Shown one piece after another: positions 43,285 to 52,050 of a stretch of 64,000 bases of DNA (position 1 is the first letter of the stretch; every line of letters begins with the position of its first letter). Under the pieces are notes generated by a model. That model ran no database searches, was not told where the DNA came from, and saw only the letters and a list, made by a program, of their open reading frames with translations. Source of the stretch: an uncultured Bacilli bacterium (GTDB lineage Bacteria > Bacillota_I > Bacilli_A > RF39 > UBA660); NCBI GenBank assembly GCA_910585045.1, contig CAJUCD010000003.1, positions 1-64,000 on the forward strand, given 5' to 3'. Both the position numbers and the translations under genes were made by a program.

Positions 43285-44556
43285 CTATCTTATTAAATCT
43301 AAATTATCATTAAAAATAATGCTGTCTATAATGTCTGTAGAAATTTCATAACCAGGATTTTTATAATAGTTTGGGTTTGCAATTTTATTATTTAGTTGGT
43401 CTTTTAAATGGTTATTTCTAGCTATTTTTAAGAAAGTTTTAATAAATATAGCCTTAGTTATGATGTCACTATAAATTTTAGGATTTTTGTCTAGCCTTTG
43501 GTTAGAAATATGGATTTCGGGAATAATCTTTTTACAAGTTTGGTATAATTCGTTTTCATAATCTTCTTCAATTTGTTCAGGTAGAATAGGCAAAGGCATA
43601 TTATCAAGAGTTTTATTATTTAGAAAATATTCTAAACTTTCACCTAATTCAGGAAGAGATAATAGTAAGTATTTTTTTATTATAATTGTATCTTTTCCCG
43701 GAATATTTCCAGTAATTTTAAGAAATTTATTAAGGTATATAATGAATATTGTTAGAAATACTTCAATGATATTTAAAGTAATTTTTGGTTCTTCTGAAGG
43801 TTCATAGTCTTCAAAGAAATCGTTAAGTATCATTTCATTTTTACTACTTTGAGATTCAAAAATTTCATTAGCATAACTAGCTATAGTACTATAAGTTATG
43901 GTTTGCCATTTTTCACTACTGTTAGAAAAAATGATAATCATCCAAGGATAATCCTCAGTATCATTAACTTCTGGCATATGTTCTAAATCATACAAATGGG
44001 TAATGATATTTATTTTAGTTAAAGTAGCATTATCTATATTATTAAATAAATCTATTAAATAGTCGCGAATTCTTTCTAAATTCTCTATTAAATCGCTTGA
44101 ATCATAATTATTTGATTCATTAGAAGCTATAGCTGTTAAAACACTTAAAAGTCTTTTATTAGCATCTAAATATGGAGCAATAATTGACCTTGGAATATTA
44201 ATATTTAAAGCTTTGTAAATATCAGTATTGTAAATTAATCTAGATATGTCAAAGTCGATAGTGTTTGGCTTAAGAGATTTTAAAATAGTTTCATAAATAA
44301 TTTCAATATCTTCTGTTATAGTAATATCCTTAGTAGATTCATTAAAAAAATCAGAGTATTTATCTAAAAACTCATTTAATTCTTCTTCAAAATCGTAATA
44401 AATATCAGAATTTGTTTCTTCTTCTACTATCTCAATTAGAATTGCTAAAGCATTTTCTAAAGCATTTTTGGAAATAGTATTTGTGTCATTACTTAAAACA
44501 TATAATCTTATTAATTCGATAAATAAAATATCGGAATGAGGCATTTCAAATGTCAT
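43285..44556 (-). CDS. Uncharacterised helical protein, paralogue 2
   Basis: On the minus strand, ATG at 44556 follows agaaagga by 7 bases; a TTG at 44562 is less likely. The product has 423 residues. It is acidic and helical with no signal peptide. It shares start, length and several conserved stretches with paralogue 1 (YKALNINIP, KKYLLLSLPELGE, IFIKTFL). The pair is a local duplication of a lineage-specific family with no function visible. Divergent from tex. Confidence 0.55.
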   Translation of the reverse strand: MTFEMPHSDILFIELIRLYVLSNDTNTISKNALENALAILIEIVEEETNSDIYYDFEEELNEFLDKYSDFFNESTKDITITEDIEIIYETILKSLKPNTIDFDISRLIYNTDIYKALNINIPRSIIAPYLDANKRLLSVLTAIASNESNNYDSSDLIENLERIRDYLIDLFNNIDNATLTKINIITHLYDLEHMPEVNDTEDYPWMIIIFSNSSEKWQTITYSTIASYANEIFESQSSKNEMILNDFFEDYEPSEEPKITLNIIEVFLTIFIIYLNKFLKITGNIPGKDTIIIKKYLLLSLPELGESLEYFLNNKTLDNMPLPILPEQIEEDYENELYQTCKKIIPEIHISNQRLDKNPKIYSDIITKAIFIKTFLKIARNNHLKDQLNNKIANPNYYKNPGYEISTDIIDSIIFNDNLDLIR

Positions 44557-44657
44557 AAACAATTCCTTTCTAAATGTTACTTATTATATACAATTGTAAA
44601 AGATATTGCAATATGATTTGGTCTTATGATATATTTAAAAAGTTAGGAGTAGAAAGT

Positions 44658-46811
44658 ATGGATCAAAATATTATAAAAAATATATGTTTAGAATTAAGTG
44701 TTAAAGAATTTCAGGTAAATAATACCCTTAATTTATTAAGTGAAGGAGCAACGATTCCTTTTATTGCAAGATATAGAAAGGAAGCGACAGGTAATTTAGA
44801 TGAAAATCAAATTAGTAAGATTAATGAAGTATATACTTATCAAGTTAATTTATTAAAAAGAAAAGAAGATGTAATTCGTTTAATAGATGAAAAAGGTTTA
44901 CTGACTGATGAATTAAGAGAAAGTATTATGGCTGCTTCTAAATTAGTAGAAATAGAAGATTTATATAGACCTTTTAAAGAAAAAAAGAAAACAAAAGCTA
45001 CAGAAGCAATTAAGTTAGGTTTAGAACCATTAGCTAAAGAAATTTTTAGAGAAAATAAAAATATTAGAGAAGAAGCGAAAAAGTATTTAAATGATAAAGT
45101 ATTAGATATAGATTTTGCTTTGGAACAAGCTAATTATATTGTGGCAGAAAGCATAAGTGATAATGCTAATTTTAGAAAGTATATTAGAGCTAATACTTTT
45201 AAGTTTGGAATATTAAAAACTAGTAAAAAGAAAAAAGCAGAAGATGAAAATCAAGTTTATGAGATGTATTATGATTATAGTGAACCAGTTAAGAATGTTA
45301 AGCAGCATAGAGTTTTAGCTATTAATCGAGGAGAGAAAGAAGGCGTATTATCTGTTAGTATAGATACTAATAATGAGTATTTAGAAAATTATTTAAAAGG
45401 AAAATTGATTCATAAAAATAATGAAGATACAACTAAATTATTAGAGTTAGCTATTAAGGATGCTTTAAAAAGATTGATTCTTCCAAGTGTGGAAAGAGAA
45501 ATTAGAAGTGAATTAACAGAAAATGCAGAAGTTTCTGCGATAAGTAATTTTAGTAAGAATTTATATAATTTGCTGATGCAACCGCCAATTAAAAGTAAAA
45601 CTGTTTTAGGATTTGATCCAGCATTTAGAACAGGCTGTAAATTAGCTGTAATATCTGGAACAGGTGAAATGGAACATATAGATGTTATTTATCCTCATGA
45701 ACCTAAGAATGAGATAGAGAAATCTAAAGCTAAAATTTTAGATTTAATAAGTAAATATAATGTTGATATAATTGCTATTGGAAATGGAACTGCTTCTAGA
45801 GAAAGTGAAGCATTTGTAGCTAAAGTTATAAAAGAAGCTACAAGACCAGTTTCTTATATTATTGTAAATGAAGCAGGGGCTAGTGTTTATTCTGCTAGTA
45901 AATTAGCTCAAACAGAATTTCCTACTTTACATGTGGAGGAACGTAGTGCTGTATCAATTGCAAGACGTCTTATTGATCCATTATCTGAACTAGTTAAAAT
46001 TGAACCTAAAAGTATTGGTGTAGGTATGTATCAACATGATGTTTCTGAAAAAAAGCTTGACGAAGAATTGACATTTGTAGTATCTACTGCAGTTAACAGT
46101 GTTGGAGTAAATGTAAATACAGCATCTAGAGAGTTGTTAAATTATATTTCTGGAATGAATAAAAAGATGATTGATAAATTAATGGAATATAAGAAAAGCT
46201 GTGGTAAAATTTTGGAAAGAAAAGAGTTATCTAAAGTTTTTAGTGCAAAAGTTTATGAGCAAGCAATTGGTTTTTTAAGAATTCCTGATGGTAGTAATAT
46301 TCTGGATAAAACAGCAATACATCCTGAAAGTTATAATATTGCTTTACAGATTTTAAATTTGTTTAGTTTATCTTTAAGTGATATAGGAGGTGAAAAGATA
46401 GGTAAAGTTTTAGCATCAGTTGATTGTGAAGATTTAGCAAATAAACTTAATTCAGATCCTTATACTGTCGAAGATATTATTAAATGTTTTATTTCGCCAC
46501 TTAGAGATCCACGCGATTCTATAAAAGCTCCAATTTTAAAAAGTGATATTTTAACGTTAGAAGATTTGAGTATTGGAATGGAACTCGAAGGAGTAGTTAG
46601 AAATGTTATTGATTTTGGAGCATTTATAGATATAGGCCTTAAAAATGATGGTTTAGTGCATATTTCGCAAATAAGTGAGGATTATATAAAGCATCCTAAT
46701 GAAGTGTTAAATGTAGGGGATATAGTAAAATGTTATGTTTTAGATATCAATACAGAAAAAAAGAAGGTTGCCTTAACACTTATTGCCAATAATGTTAAAA
46801 TAATAAAATAA
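44658..46811 (+). CDS. tex: Tex-family RNA-binding transcription accessory protein
   Basis: Tex is a conserved S1-domain protein that interacts with RNA and RNA polymerase. I start at ATG 44658, after taggag by 9 bases, because the Tex N-terminus begins here (ICLELSVKEFQVNNTLNLL); earlier in-frame starts lack a site. About 717 residues: Tex N-terminal helices (GATIPFIARYRKEATGNL), YqgF-like domain (VLGFDPAFRTGCKLAV, near residue 315), helix-hairpin-helix region and a C-terminal S1 domain (about 635-705, GVVRNVIDFGAFIDIG). Confidence 0.93.
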   Translation: MDQNIIKNICLELSVKEFQVNNTLNLLSEGATIPFIARYRKEATGNLDENQISKINEVYTYQVNLLKRKEDVIRLIDEKGLLTDELRESIMAASKLVEIEDLYRPFKEKKKTKATEAIKLGLEPLAKEIFRENKNIREEAKKYLNDKVLDIDFALEQANYIVAESISDNANFRKYIRANTFKFGILKTSKKKKAEDENQVYEMYYDYSEPVKNVKQHRVLAINRGEKEGVLSVSIDTNNEYLENYLKGKLIHKNNEDTTKLLELAIKDALKRLILPSVEREIRSELTENAEVSAISNFSKNLYNLLMQPPIKSKTVLGFDPAFRTGCKLAVISGTGEMEHIDVIYPHEPKNEIEKSKAKILDLISKYNVDIIAIGNGTASRESEAFVAKVIKEATRPVSYIIVNEAGASVYSASKLAQTEFPTLHVEERSAVSIARRLIDPLSELVKIEPKSIGVGMYQHDVSEKKLDEELTFVVSTAVNSVGVNVNTASRELLNYISGMNKKMIDKLMEYKKSCGKILERKELSKVFSAKVYEQAIGFLRIPDGSNILDKTAIHPESYNIALQILNLFSLSLSDIGGEKIGKVLASVDCEDLANKLNSDPYTVEDIIKCFISPLRDPRDSIKAPILKSDILTLEDLSIGMELEGVVRNVIDFGAFIDIGLKNDGLVHISQISEDYIKHPNEVLNVGDIVKCYVLDINTEKKKVALTLIANNVKIIK

Positions 46812-46826
46812 ATTGTATAAAAAGTG

Positions 46827-46855
46827 TTGCATAAACCTTTTTTTTCTGATATGAT
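46827..46855 (+). promoter_or_regulatory. Promoter with T8 spacer, camelysin-like gene
   Basis: TTGCAT (46827-46832), a 17-base spacer with T8 (46838-46845), then TATGAT (46850-46855). Same arrangement as at 27958-27986. Confidence 0.6.
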
Positions 46856-46879
46856 TTTTACAGTAAAGGAGGTCAAACC

Positions 46880-47569
46880 ATGGAAAAGAAAAATACAGTT
46901 CTATTAACAGTTATTGCAGTAGCAACATTATTAGTTGCAGTAGTAGGAGCTACATTTGCGTACTTTACTGCTACAAATGGTACAACAGGTGATGCAACTG
47001 GTACTACTGATGTAAAAACTGCTGAATCTGTTGCTGGTGTAACATTAAATTTTGGTAAAGTTAATCCTAGTTCTAATGTTGTTTATCCAGGTACTATGAA
47101 TTATATTGGAGCTACAGTTGCTGCAGAATTAGAAGCTGGAAAAACAGGAACTTATAATTCAACTTATACTTTAAACGGAAGTGTAACTTTATCTGAAGCT
47201 TTTGTTTTTGAAGTTAATTATAGTTTATATGAAACTTCTACTCCATTAGCTGAAGGACAAACACCAGTTACTTGTGATCCAGTTGCCAATAAAGGTACTG
47301 CTACAGAGATTAAATATTCTCAATCTTGTACAGTTAATGCTGGTTTAGGAACTAAGATTGATTCTGCTAGTGGTACAATAGCTGCTGGTGATACTACTGC
47401 TACAATTGCTTTTAGTGGCAATGTAAATACTGGTTCGACTAAGTATTATTATTTAGTAGTAGAGTATCCAGAAAAAGATGTAGATCAAAATGCTGATGCT
47501 GGTAATAAAACTATTACTCTAGCTATTGATTCTGTTGTTCCAGTTGGAAGTACTCCTGTTAATCAATAA
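46880..47569 (+). CDS. Camelysin/TasA-like secreted protein
   Basis: The 229-residue protein starts MEKKNTVLLTVIAVATLLV, followed by the junction GATFAYFTAT, then a low-complexity Gly/Thr segment and a beta-rich domain (about 45-225). Two cysteines (VTCDP and QSCTV) may form a disulfide. The end includes KYYYLVVEYPEKDVDQN, which is also found in the protein at 57301 (YYYVILEYPNLDEDQ). ATG follows aaaggaggt. First gene of the surface cluster that ends with SipW at 51278; the Thr/Ser/Ala richness suits a fibre subunit. Confidence 0.7.
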   Translation: MEKKNTVLLTVIAVATLLVAVVGATFAYFTATNGTTGDATGTTDVKTAESVAGVTLNFGKVNPSSNVVYPGTMNYIGATVAAELEAGKTGTYNSTYTLNGSVTLSEAFVFEVNYSLYETSTPLAEGQTPVTCDPVANKGTATEIKYSQSCTVNAGLGTKIDSASGTIAAGDTTATIAFSGNVNTGSTKYYYLVVEYPEKDVDQNADAGNKTITLAIDSVVPVGSTPVNQ

Positions 47570-47591
47570 GATATTGAATAGCAAAATTGAA

Positions 47592-47618
47592 AATCTATCA
47601 AATGATAGATTTTTTTTG
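47592..47618 (+). terminator. Terminator after camelysin-like gene
   Basis: AATCTATC (47592-47599) pairs with GATAGATT (47604-47611), T-run to 47618. Confidence 0.85.
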
Positions 47619-47704
47619 TAGAACTAATACTAAATATCTTGAAATATGTCGAATTGTTTGGTAATATAAAAGTATAGTATATATAATAGTTGTGGAGGCG
47701 TATT

Positions 47705-48304
47705 ATGAAGTTACATTCTAGTGAGAAGACAATTTTGTTAGCGATTGTTGTGTGTGTGTTGTTAATTTCTGGGGGATATTCTTTTGCGTATTTTGTTAGT
47801 AATGGAGCTAATGTTACAGGTGAAGGAGGATCAACTAATATAAGTACTGCTAAGCTTATTAATGTTAAGTATGATGCTGGTTCTAGTAGTATTTCACTTG
47901 CAAATGCTTTACCAGGAGTAAAGTCAAGTAAGAATTTTAATATTACAGTAACTCCTATTGAGTCACAAAATACTGCTAATTATACAATTAAATTGGTTAT
48001 TAATTCTAATACTTTTGTTAAATGTACAGATGCTAATTATAATGCTAATAGTAATGCTTGTGTTAAAGATAGTGAAGAACTTGTTTATACTTTGACTGAT
48101 AGTGAAGGTGGAGTTTTTACAGGAGATATTACAGGAAAAACTGGTGAGATAGTATTGTTAAATGAAAGAAAAACAACTGCAGTAGAAGAAGTTTATAATT
48201 ATACTTTAGAAGTAAGTTATAAGAATACAGGTGCGGATCAAAATCATAATTTTAATAAGACTTTAGAAGCTTTATTAAAAGTAGAACCTACAAAGGAAAA
48301 TTAG
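47705..48304 (+). CDS. Camelysin/TasA-like secreted protein
   Basis: ATG 47705 follows ggaggcg; a TTG at 47690 is in frame but covers the site. The 199-residue protein has a signal anchor with the junction GYSFAYFVSNG and then a domain nearly collinear with residues 30-190 of the 36649 protein. Shared landmarks are KYDAG, NTFVKC, D-x-NYN, ELVYTLTDS and GADQNHNFNK. It lacks the GxRPVINL-type tip, so it is the stand-alone form of the same module. TGTCGAA lies at about 47647, but not in the full element seen at 36572. Confidence 0.7.
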   Translation: MKLHSSEKTILLAIVVCVLLISGGYSFAYFVSNGANVTGEGGSTNISTAKLINVKYDAGSSSISLANALPGVKSSKNFNITVTPIESQNTANYTIKLVINSNTFVKCTDANYNANSNACVKDSEELVYTLTDSEGGVFTGDITGKTGEIVLLNERKTTAVEEVYNYTLEVSYKNTGADQNHNFNKTLEALLKVEPTKEN

Positions 48305-48327
48305 AAGCGATTATTTTCGCTTTTTTT
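48305..48327 (+). terminator. Terminator after camelysin-like gene
   Basis: AAGCGA (48305-48310) pairs with TCGCTT (48317-48322), then Ts. Confidence 0.75.
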
Positions 48328-48359
48328 ATTTATTTGGAAGATATTTTACTATTTTATTA

Positions 48360-48388
48360 TTGCGAATAAGAGCGCATTGTGTTATACT
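48360..48388 (+). promoter_or_regulatory. Promoter of the repeat-protein gene
   Basis: TTGCGA (48360-48365), 17 bases, TATACT (48383-48388), 24 bases before the ATG. Confidence 0.5.
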
Positions 48389-48412
48389 TTTTAATAGTAG
48401 GGAGTGTCAGTT

Positions 48413-51178
48413 ATGGATGATATGAATTTACAAGAACAGTATGCAATACTAGAAAAAGAAAGGGAAGAAGATAAAAGAAAAACTATTATAATTATAATTT
48501 TATGTATTTTAATTATATTAATTACCCTATTAGGATTGTATTTTGCTTATTCTAATGTTGGTAAAACTTGTACTTTGAATTGTGATACCAATGGTGATGG
48601 AATTCCTGATACTAACTTAGATATTGATGGTGATGGAATTTGTGATATTAATTGCTTGGTTACTGGTAAAGATGGCAAGGAATATATGATAAATATTGAT
48701 TACAATGGTGATAGAAAAGCACATTTTAATGTTGATACTGATGGTGATGGAATTCCTGATGTTAACTTAGTTAATAAAGATATTAATGGTGATGGAATTT
48801 GTGATTTTAACTGTGATATTGATGGTGATGGAAGGCCAGATATTAATATTGATTTAGATAACACTAATACATGTGATTTAAATTGCGATACCAATGGTGA
48901 TGGCAAACCAGATATTAATATTGATACTAATGGAGATGGTAAATGCGATCTTAACTGTGATACTACGGGAGATGGAAGACCAAATATAAACATTGATACC
49001 AATGGTGATGGAAAATGTGATCTTAACTGTGATACTAATGGAGATGGCAAACCAGATATTAATATTGATATTGATGGTGATAAAAAACCAGATATTAATA
49101 TTGATATCAATGGAGATGGTAAACCAGACATAAATATTGATACTGATGGTGATGGCAAACCAGATATAAATATTGATTATGATGGTGATGGAAAATGTGA
49201 TTTCAACTGCGATACTAATGGTGATGGCAAACCAGATGATAATCTTATGAATCAAGATACCAATGGCGATGGTAAATGCGATCTTAACTGTGATACAAAT
49301 GGCAATGGTAAACCAGATATTAATATTGATACTAATGGTGATGGCAAACCAGACATAAATGTTGATACTAATGGTGATGGTAAACCAGATATAAATATTG
49401 ATGTTGATAAAGATAAAAAACCAGATATAAATGTTGATACCAATGGCGATGGTAAACCAGATGATAATCTTATGAATCAAGACACAAACGGTGATGGAAA
49501 ATGTGATTTCAACTGCGATACTAATGGAGATGGTTTCCCAGATATAAATATTGATATTGATGGTGATGGCAAATGCGACCTTAACTGTGACACAGATGGT
49601 GATGGCAAATGTGATGTTAACTGCGATACTAATGGCGATGGTAAACCAGATATTAATATAGATGAAACTGGCGATGGCAAATGTGACATCAATTGTGATA
49701 CTAATGGTGATGGCAAATGTGATGTTAACTGTGATACAGATAGTGATGGCAAATGTGATGTTAATTGTGACACCAATGGCGATGGTAAACCAGATATAAA
49801 TATTGATACCAATGGTGATGGCAAATGTGATTTCAACTGCGACACAGATGGTGATGGTAAACCAGATGATAATCTTATGAATCAAGATACAGATGGTGAT
49901 GGTAAATGTGATCTTAACTGTGATACTAATGGAGATGGAAAGCCAGATATAAATATTGATAATAACGGTGACGGAAAGCCAGATACTAATATTGATACTA
50001 ATGGTGATGGCAAACCAGATATTAATATTGATGTTGATAAAGATGGTAGACCAGATGTTAATATAGACACAGATGGTGATAAAAAACCAGATGATAATCT
50101 TATGAATCAAGATACCAATGGCGATGGCAAATGTGATCTTAACTGTGACACAGATGGTGATGGGTTCCCAGATATAAATATTGATATAGATGGCGATAAA
50201 GTTTGCGATTTAAATTGCGATAATGATGGCGATGGAAAATGTGATCTTAACTGTGATACAGATGGTGATGGCAAACCAGATACTAATATTGATACAGATG
50301 GCGATGGAAAGCCAGATAAAGATATAGATAAAGATGGTGACGGCAAACCAGATACTAATGTGGATAAAGATGGCGATGGTAATTGTGATTTAAATTGTGA
50401 TGTTGATAAAGATGGTGTATGTGATTATAATTGTGACACCAATGGTGATGGAATTTGTGATTATAATTGTACAACTACTTTTGAAAAGAATGCTAATTTA
50501 AAATCATTAACTATAAATAATTATGCTTTAAGTCCAGTATTTAATGAAAACATTACTAGCTATACAATAAGAGTTGGTTATAATACAAATAAAGTTAATA
50601 TTAAAGCTGTTCCTGCTAATCCTAAAGCTACAGTGACTGGTGATGGAGAAGTAGTTCTTACAGGTAGTACAACATATACTTCAGTAGTTGTAACTGCAGA
50701 GGATGGTACTAAGAAAACATATAATATAACAATTATTAAGAGTGATAAACCTGGTACTTCTGAGGGTGGAGACGATAATGATAAAGTTGAAATTGAAAAT
50801 GGTTCTTTAATTGTTAATTATACAAAAGATATTAATGTTAATAATATTTATCCAAAATGGAGAGGTTCTCAAACATTTACAATAACTAATAAATCTAAGT
50901 CAACTGTAACTTATAATATTAATTTGAAAAATGTTATAAATACATTTAATAGTGATGACTTTAAATATACTTTATTTAAGGATAATGTGGTTTTAGTTAA
51001 ACAAACTCCTGCTCCTAGAAAAGATGGCTCTATATATCAAAACTTAGTTCTTGCAGCTGGTGAATCTGCTACATTTGAATTAAGATTTGAGTTTGTAGAA
51101 ACTGGAAAGCCACAAGATGCTGATATAGGAGTACGTTATTCTTCTAAAGTAGAAATTAGTATTGTGTCTGTAAATTAA
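48413..51178 (+). CDS. Surface protein with about 50 calcium-type D-x-DGDG repeats
   Basis: ATG 48413 follows agggag by 8 bases. About 921 residues. A charged cytoplasmic start precedes one membrane helix (about 24-45). Residues about 56-685 are tandem units such as DTNGDGKPDINID and DTNGDGKCDLNC, with D-x-[ND]-GDG-x-x-D in each. This is the calcium-binding loop of EF-hand, dockerin and thrombospondin type-3 repeats. Many units carry Cys, so disulfides or Ca-bridged stiffness are likely. A cadherin-like/Ig domain (about 690-775, NANLKSLTINNYALSP) and a camelysin/TasA-like terminal domain (about 795-920) follow. It looks like a long calcium-stiffened stalk presenting a fibre-type domain, encoded just before SipW. 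Confidence 0.75.
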   Translation: MDDMNLQEQYAILEKEREEDKRKTIIIIILCILIILITLLGLYFAYSNVGKTCTLNCDTNGDGIPDTNLDIDGDGICDINCLVTGKDGKEYMINIDYNGDRKAHFNVDTDGDGIPDVNLVNKDINGDGICDFNCDIDGDGRPDINIDLDNTNTCDLNCDTNGDGKPDINIDTNGDGKCDLNCDTTGDGRPNINIDTNGDGKCDLNCDTNGDGKPDINIDIDGDKKPDINIDINGDGKPDINIDTDGDGKPDINIDYDGDGKCDFNCDTNGDGKPDDNLMNQDTNGDGKCDLNCDTNGNGKPDINIDTNGDGKPDINVDTNGDGKPDINIDVDKDKKPDINVDTNGDGKPDDNLMNQDTNGDGKCDFNCDTNGDGFPDINIDIDGDGKCDLNCDTDGDGKCDVNCDTNGDGKPDINIDETGDGKCDINCDTNGDGKCDVNCDTDSDGKCDVNCDTNGDGKPDINIDTNGDGKCDFNCDTDGDGKPDDNLMNQDTDGDGKCDLNCDTNGDGKPDINIDNNGDGKPDTNIDTNGDGKPDINIDVDKDGRPDVNIDTDGDKKPDDNLMNQDTNGDGKCDLNCDTDGDGFPDINIDIDGDKVCDLNCDNDGDGKCDLNCDTDGDGKPDTNIDTDGDGKPDKDIDKDGDGKPDTNVDKDGDGNCDLNCDVDKDGVCDYNCDTNGDGICDYNCTTTFEKNANLKSLTINNYALSPVFNENITSYTIRVGYNTNKVNIKAVPANPKATVTGDGEVVLTGSTTYTSVVVTAEDGTKKTYNITIIKSDKPGTSEGGDDNDKVEIENGSLIVNYTKDINVNNIYPKWRGSQTFTITNKSKSTVTYNINLKNVINTFNSDDFKYTLFKDNVVLVKQTPAPRKDGSIYQNLVLAAGESATFELRFEFVETGKPQDADIGVRYSSKVEISIVSVN
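48581..50470 (+). repeat. Tandem coding repeats of 36-39 bases
   Basis: About 50 units of 12-13 codons. A longer-order marker, GATGATAATCTTATGAATCAA-like (NLMNQ), recurs four times near 49237, 49461, 49864 and 50089, giving super-repeats of about 225 and 402 bases. Long antisense frames across the tract are a by-product of this periodicity. Unit number is likely to differ between strains. Confidence 0.9.
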
Positions 51179-51200
51179 GCTACTACAAGTAGCTTTTTTT
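51178..51200 (+). terminator. Terminator after the repeat-protein gene
   Basis: AGCTACT (51178-51184), loop ACA, AGTAGCT (51188-51194), then Ts. Confidence 0.8.
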
Positions 51201-51224
51201 CATTTAGAAAATCACTAAATTTAC

Positions 51225-51253
51225 TTGTAATTTGTCTAGTTATAAGCTATAAT
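51225..51253 (+). promoter_or_regulatory. Promoter of the SipW-type gene
   Basis: TTGTAA (51225-51230), 17 bases, TATAAT (51248-51253), 25 bases before the GTG start. Confidence 0.7.
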
Positions 51254-51277
51254 ATTTGTAGAATAGGAGGGGCCTTT

Positions 51278-52033
51278 GTGAAAGCACAAAGTAGTTTGTC
51301 AGCTAATAAATTTTTGAAAGTGTTTGGAAAAATTGTTTCTTGGGCCCTTTTCATTGTACTTGTAGTAGCGGCTGTCTTTTTATTATATTATTATATTGCT
51401 ACAAAAATATATACCGCTAAAGGTCCAGGTTATGAGCCTAAATTTTCTATTTATACAATAATAAGTGGATCTATGGAGCCTAATATAAAGGTTTATGATA
51501 CTGTAATTAATGAACGTATTGACAATCCTAATGATATTGTTGTAGGTGATGTTATAACTTTTATATCTACAAGTTTATTGTCGCCTGGGACGACTATAAC
51601 GCACCGTGTTATTGCTCTTACAACAGATGAAAATGGTAATATTTGTTATCAAACTAAAGGAGATAATAATGCAGTGGCAGATCAAGCTTGCGCTAAATTT
51701 CATAACGTTTTAGGTAAGGTTATTCTTAAAATACCACAATTAGGTAGGGTTCAATTCTTTTTGGCCTCAAAAGCTGGATGGTTATTATGTATTTTAATTC
51801 CTGCTTTAATTATTATTGGTAGAGATATTATGCGAATTACTAAATTGACTGCAATTAAGAAAACTACTCAAAAAATTAATGATAAAGAGAAAAAAGATCC
51901 TAAAAAGATAGTTTTTGAACAGGGTAGAAAAGAAAATTTAAAAAGAAAATTGTTAAATGATGTTAATGAGTCTAAATATTATTATGAAGATCCAAAAGTG
52001 ATTGAAATTGATAGACAAAAGAAAAGGAAATAG
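51278..52033 (+). CDS. sipW: SipW-type (ER-like) signal peptidase I
   Basis: SipW enzymes release TasA/camelysin-type proteins from their signal anchors at the outer membrane face. The 251-residue protein has a first membrane helix (about 19-43), the catalytic Ser segment TIISGSMEPNIKVYD (near residue 70), and His in TTITHRVIAL (near 109), the Ser-His pattern of the ER/SipW class instead of Ser-Lys. KGDNNAVAD follows, then a second helix (about 168-188) and a basic tail. GTG 51278 follows aggagg. At least six proteins in this window have the matching anchor motif, so it probably serves dispersed substrates. Confidence 0.88.
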   Translation: MKAQSSLSANKFLKVFGKIVSWALFIVLVVAAVFLLYYYIATKIYTAKGPGYEPKFSIYTIISGSMEPNIKVYDTVINERIDNPNDIVVGDVITFISTSLLSPGTTITHRVIALTTDENGNICYQTKGDNNAVADQACAKFHNVLGKVILKIPQLGRVQFFLASKAGWLLCILIPALIIIGRDIMRITKLTAIKKTTQKINDKEKKDPKKIVFEQGRKENLKRKLLNDVNESKYYYEDPKVIEIDRQKKRK

Positions 52034-52050
52034 TTATTTATTTCCTTTTT
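52022..52050. terminator. Bidirectional terminator between sipW and fem gene
   Basis: AAAAGGAAATA (52022-52032) pairs with TATTTCCTTTT (52039-52049). It serves both convergent genes. Confidence 0.8.

Noticed and set aside
47640..47660. Third copy of the 23-bp 0A-box element
   Set aside because: TGTCGAA is present at about 47647 but the TTGA half is 4 instead of 7 bases away and the flanks do not match.
48878..50110. A 410-codon open frame on the minus strand across the repeat gene
   Set aside because: It mirrors the 36-39 base periodicity of the sense gene, lacks a ribosome-binding site and gives a low-complexity Ile-rich product. Several shorter antisense frames there have the same cause.
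48581..50470. CRISPR-like regular repeats
   Set aside because: The units are coding, contiguous and without unique spacers; they keep frame and give calcium-type loops.
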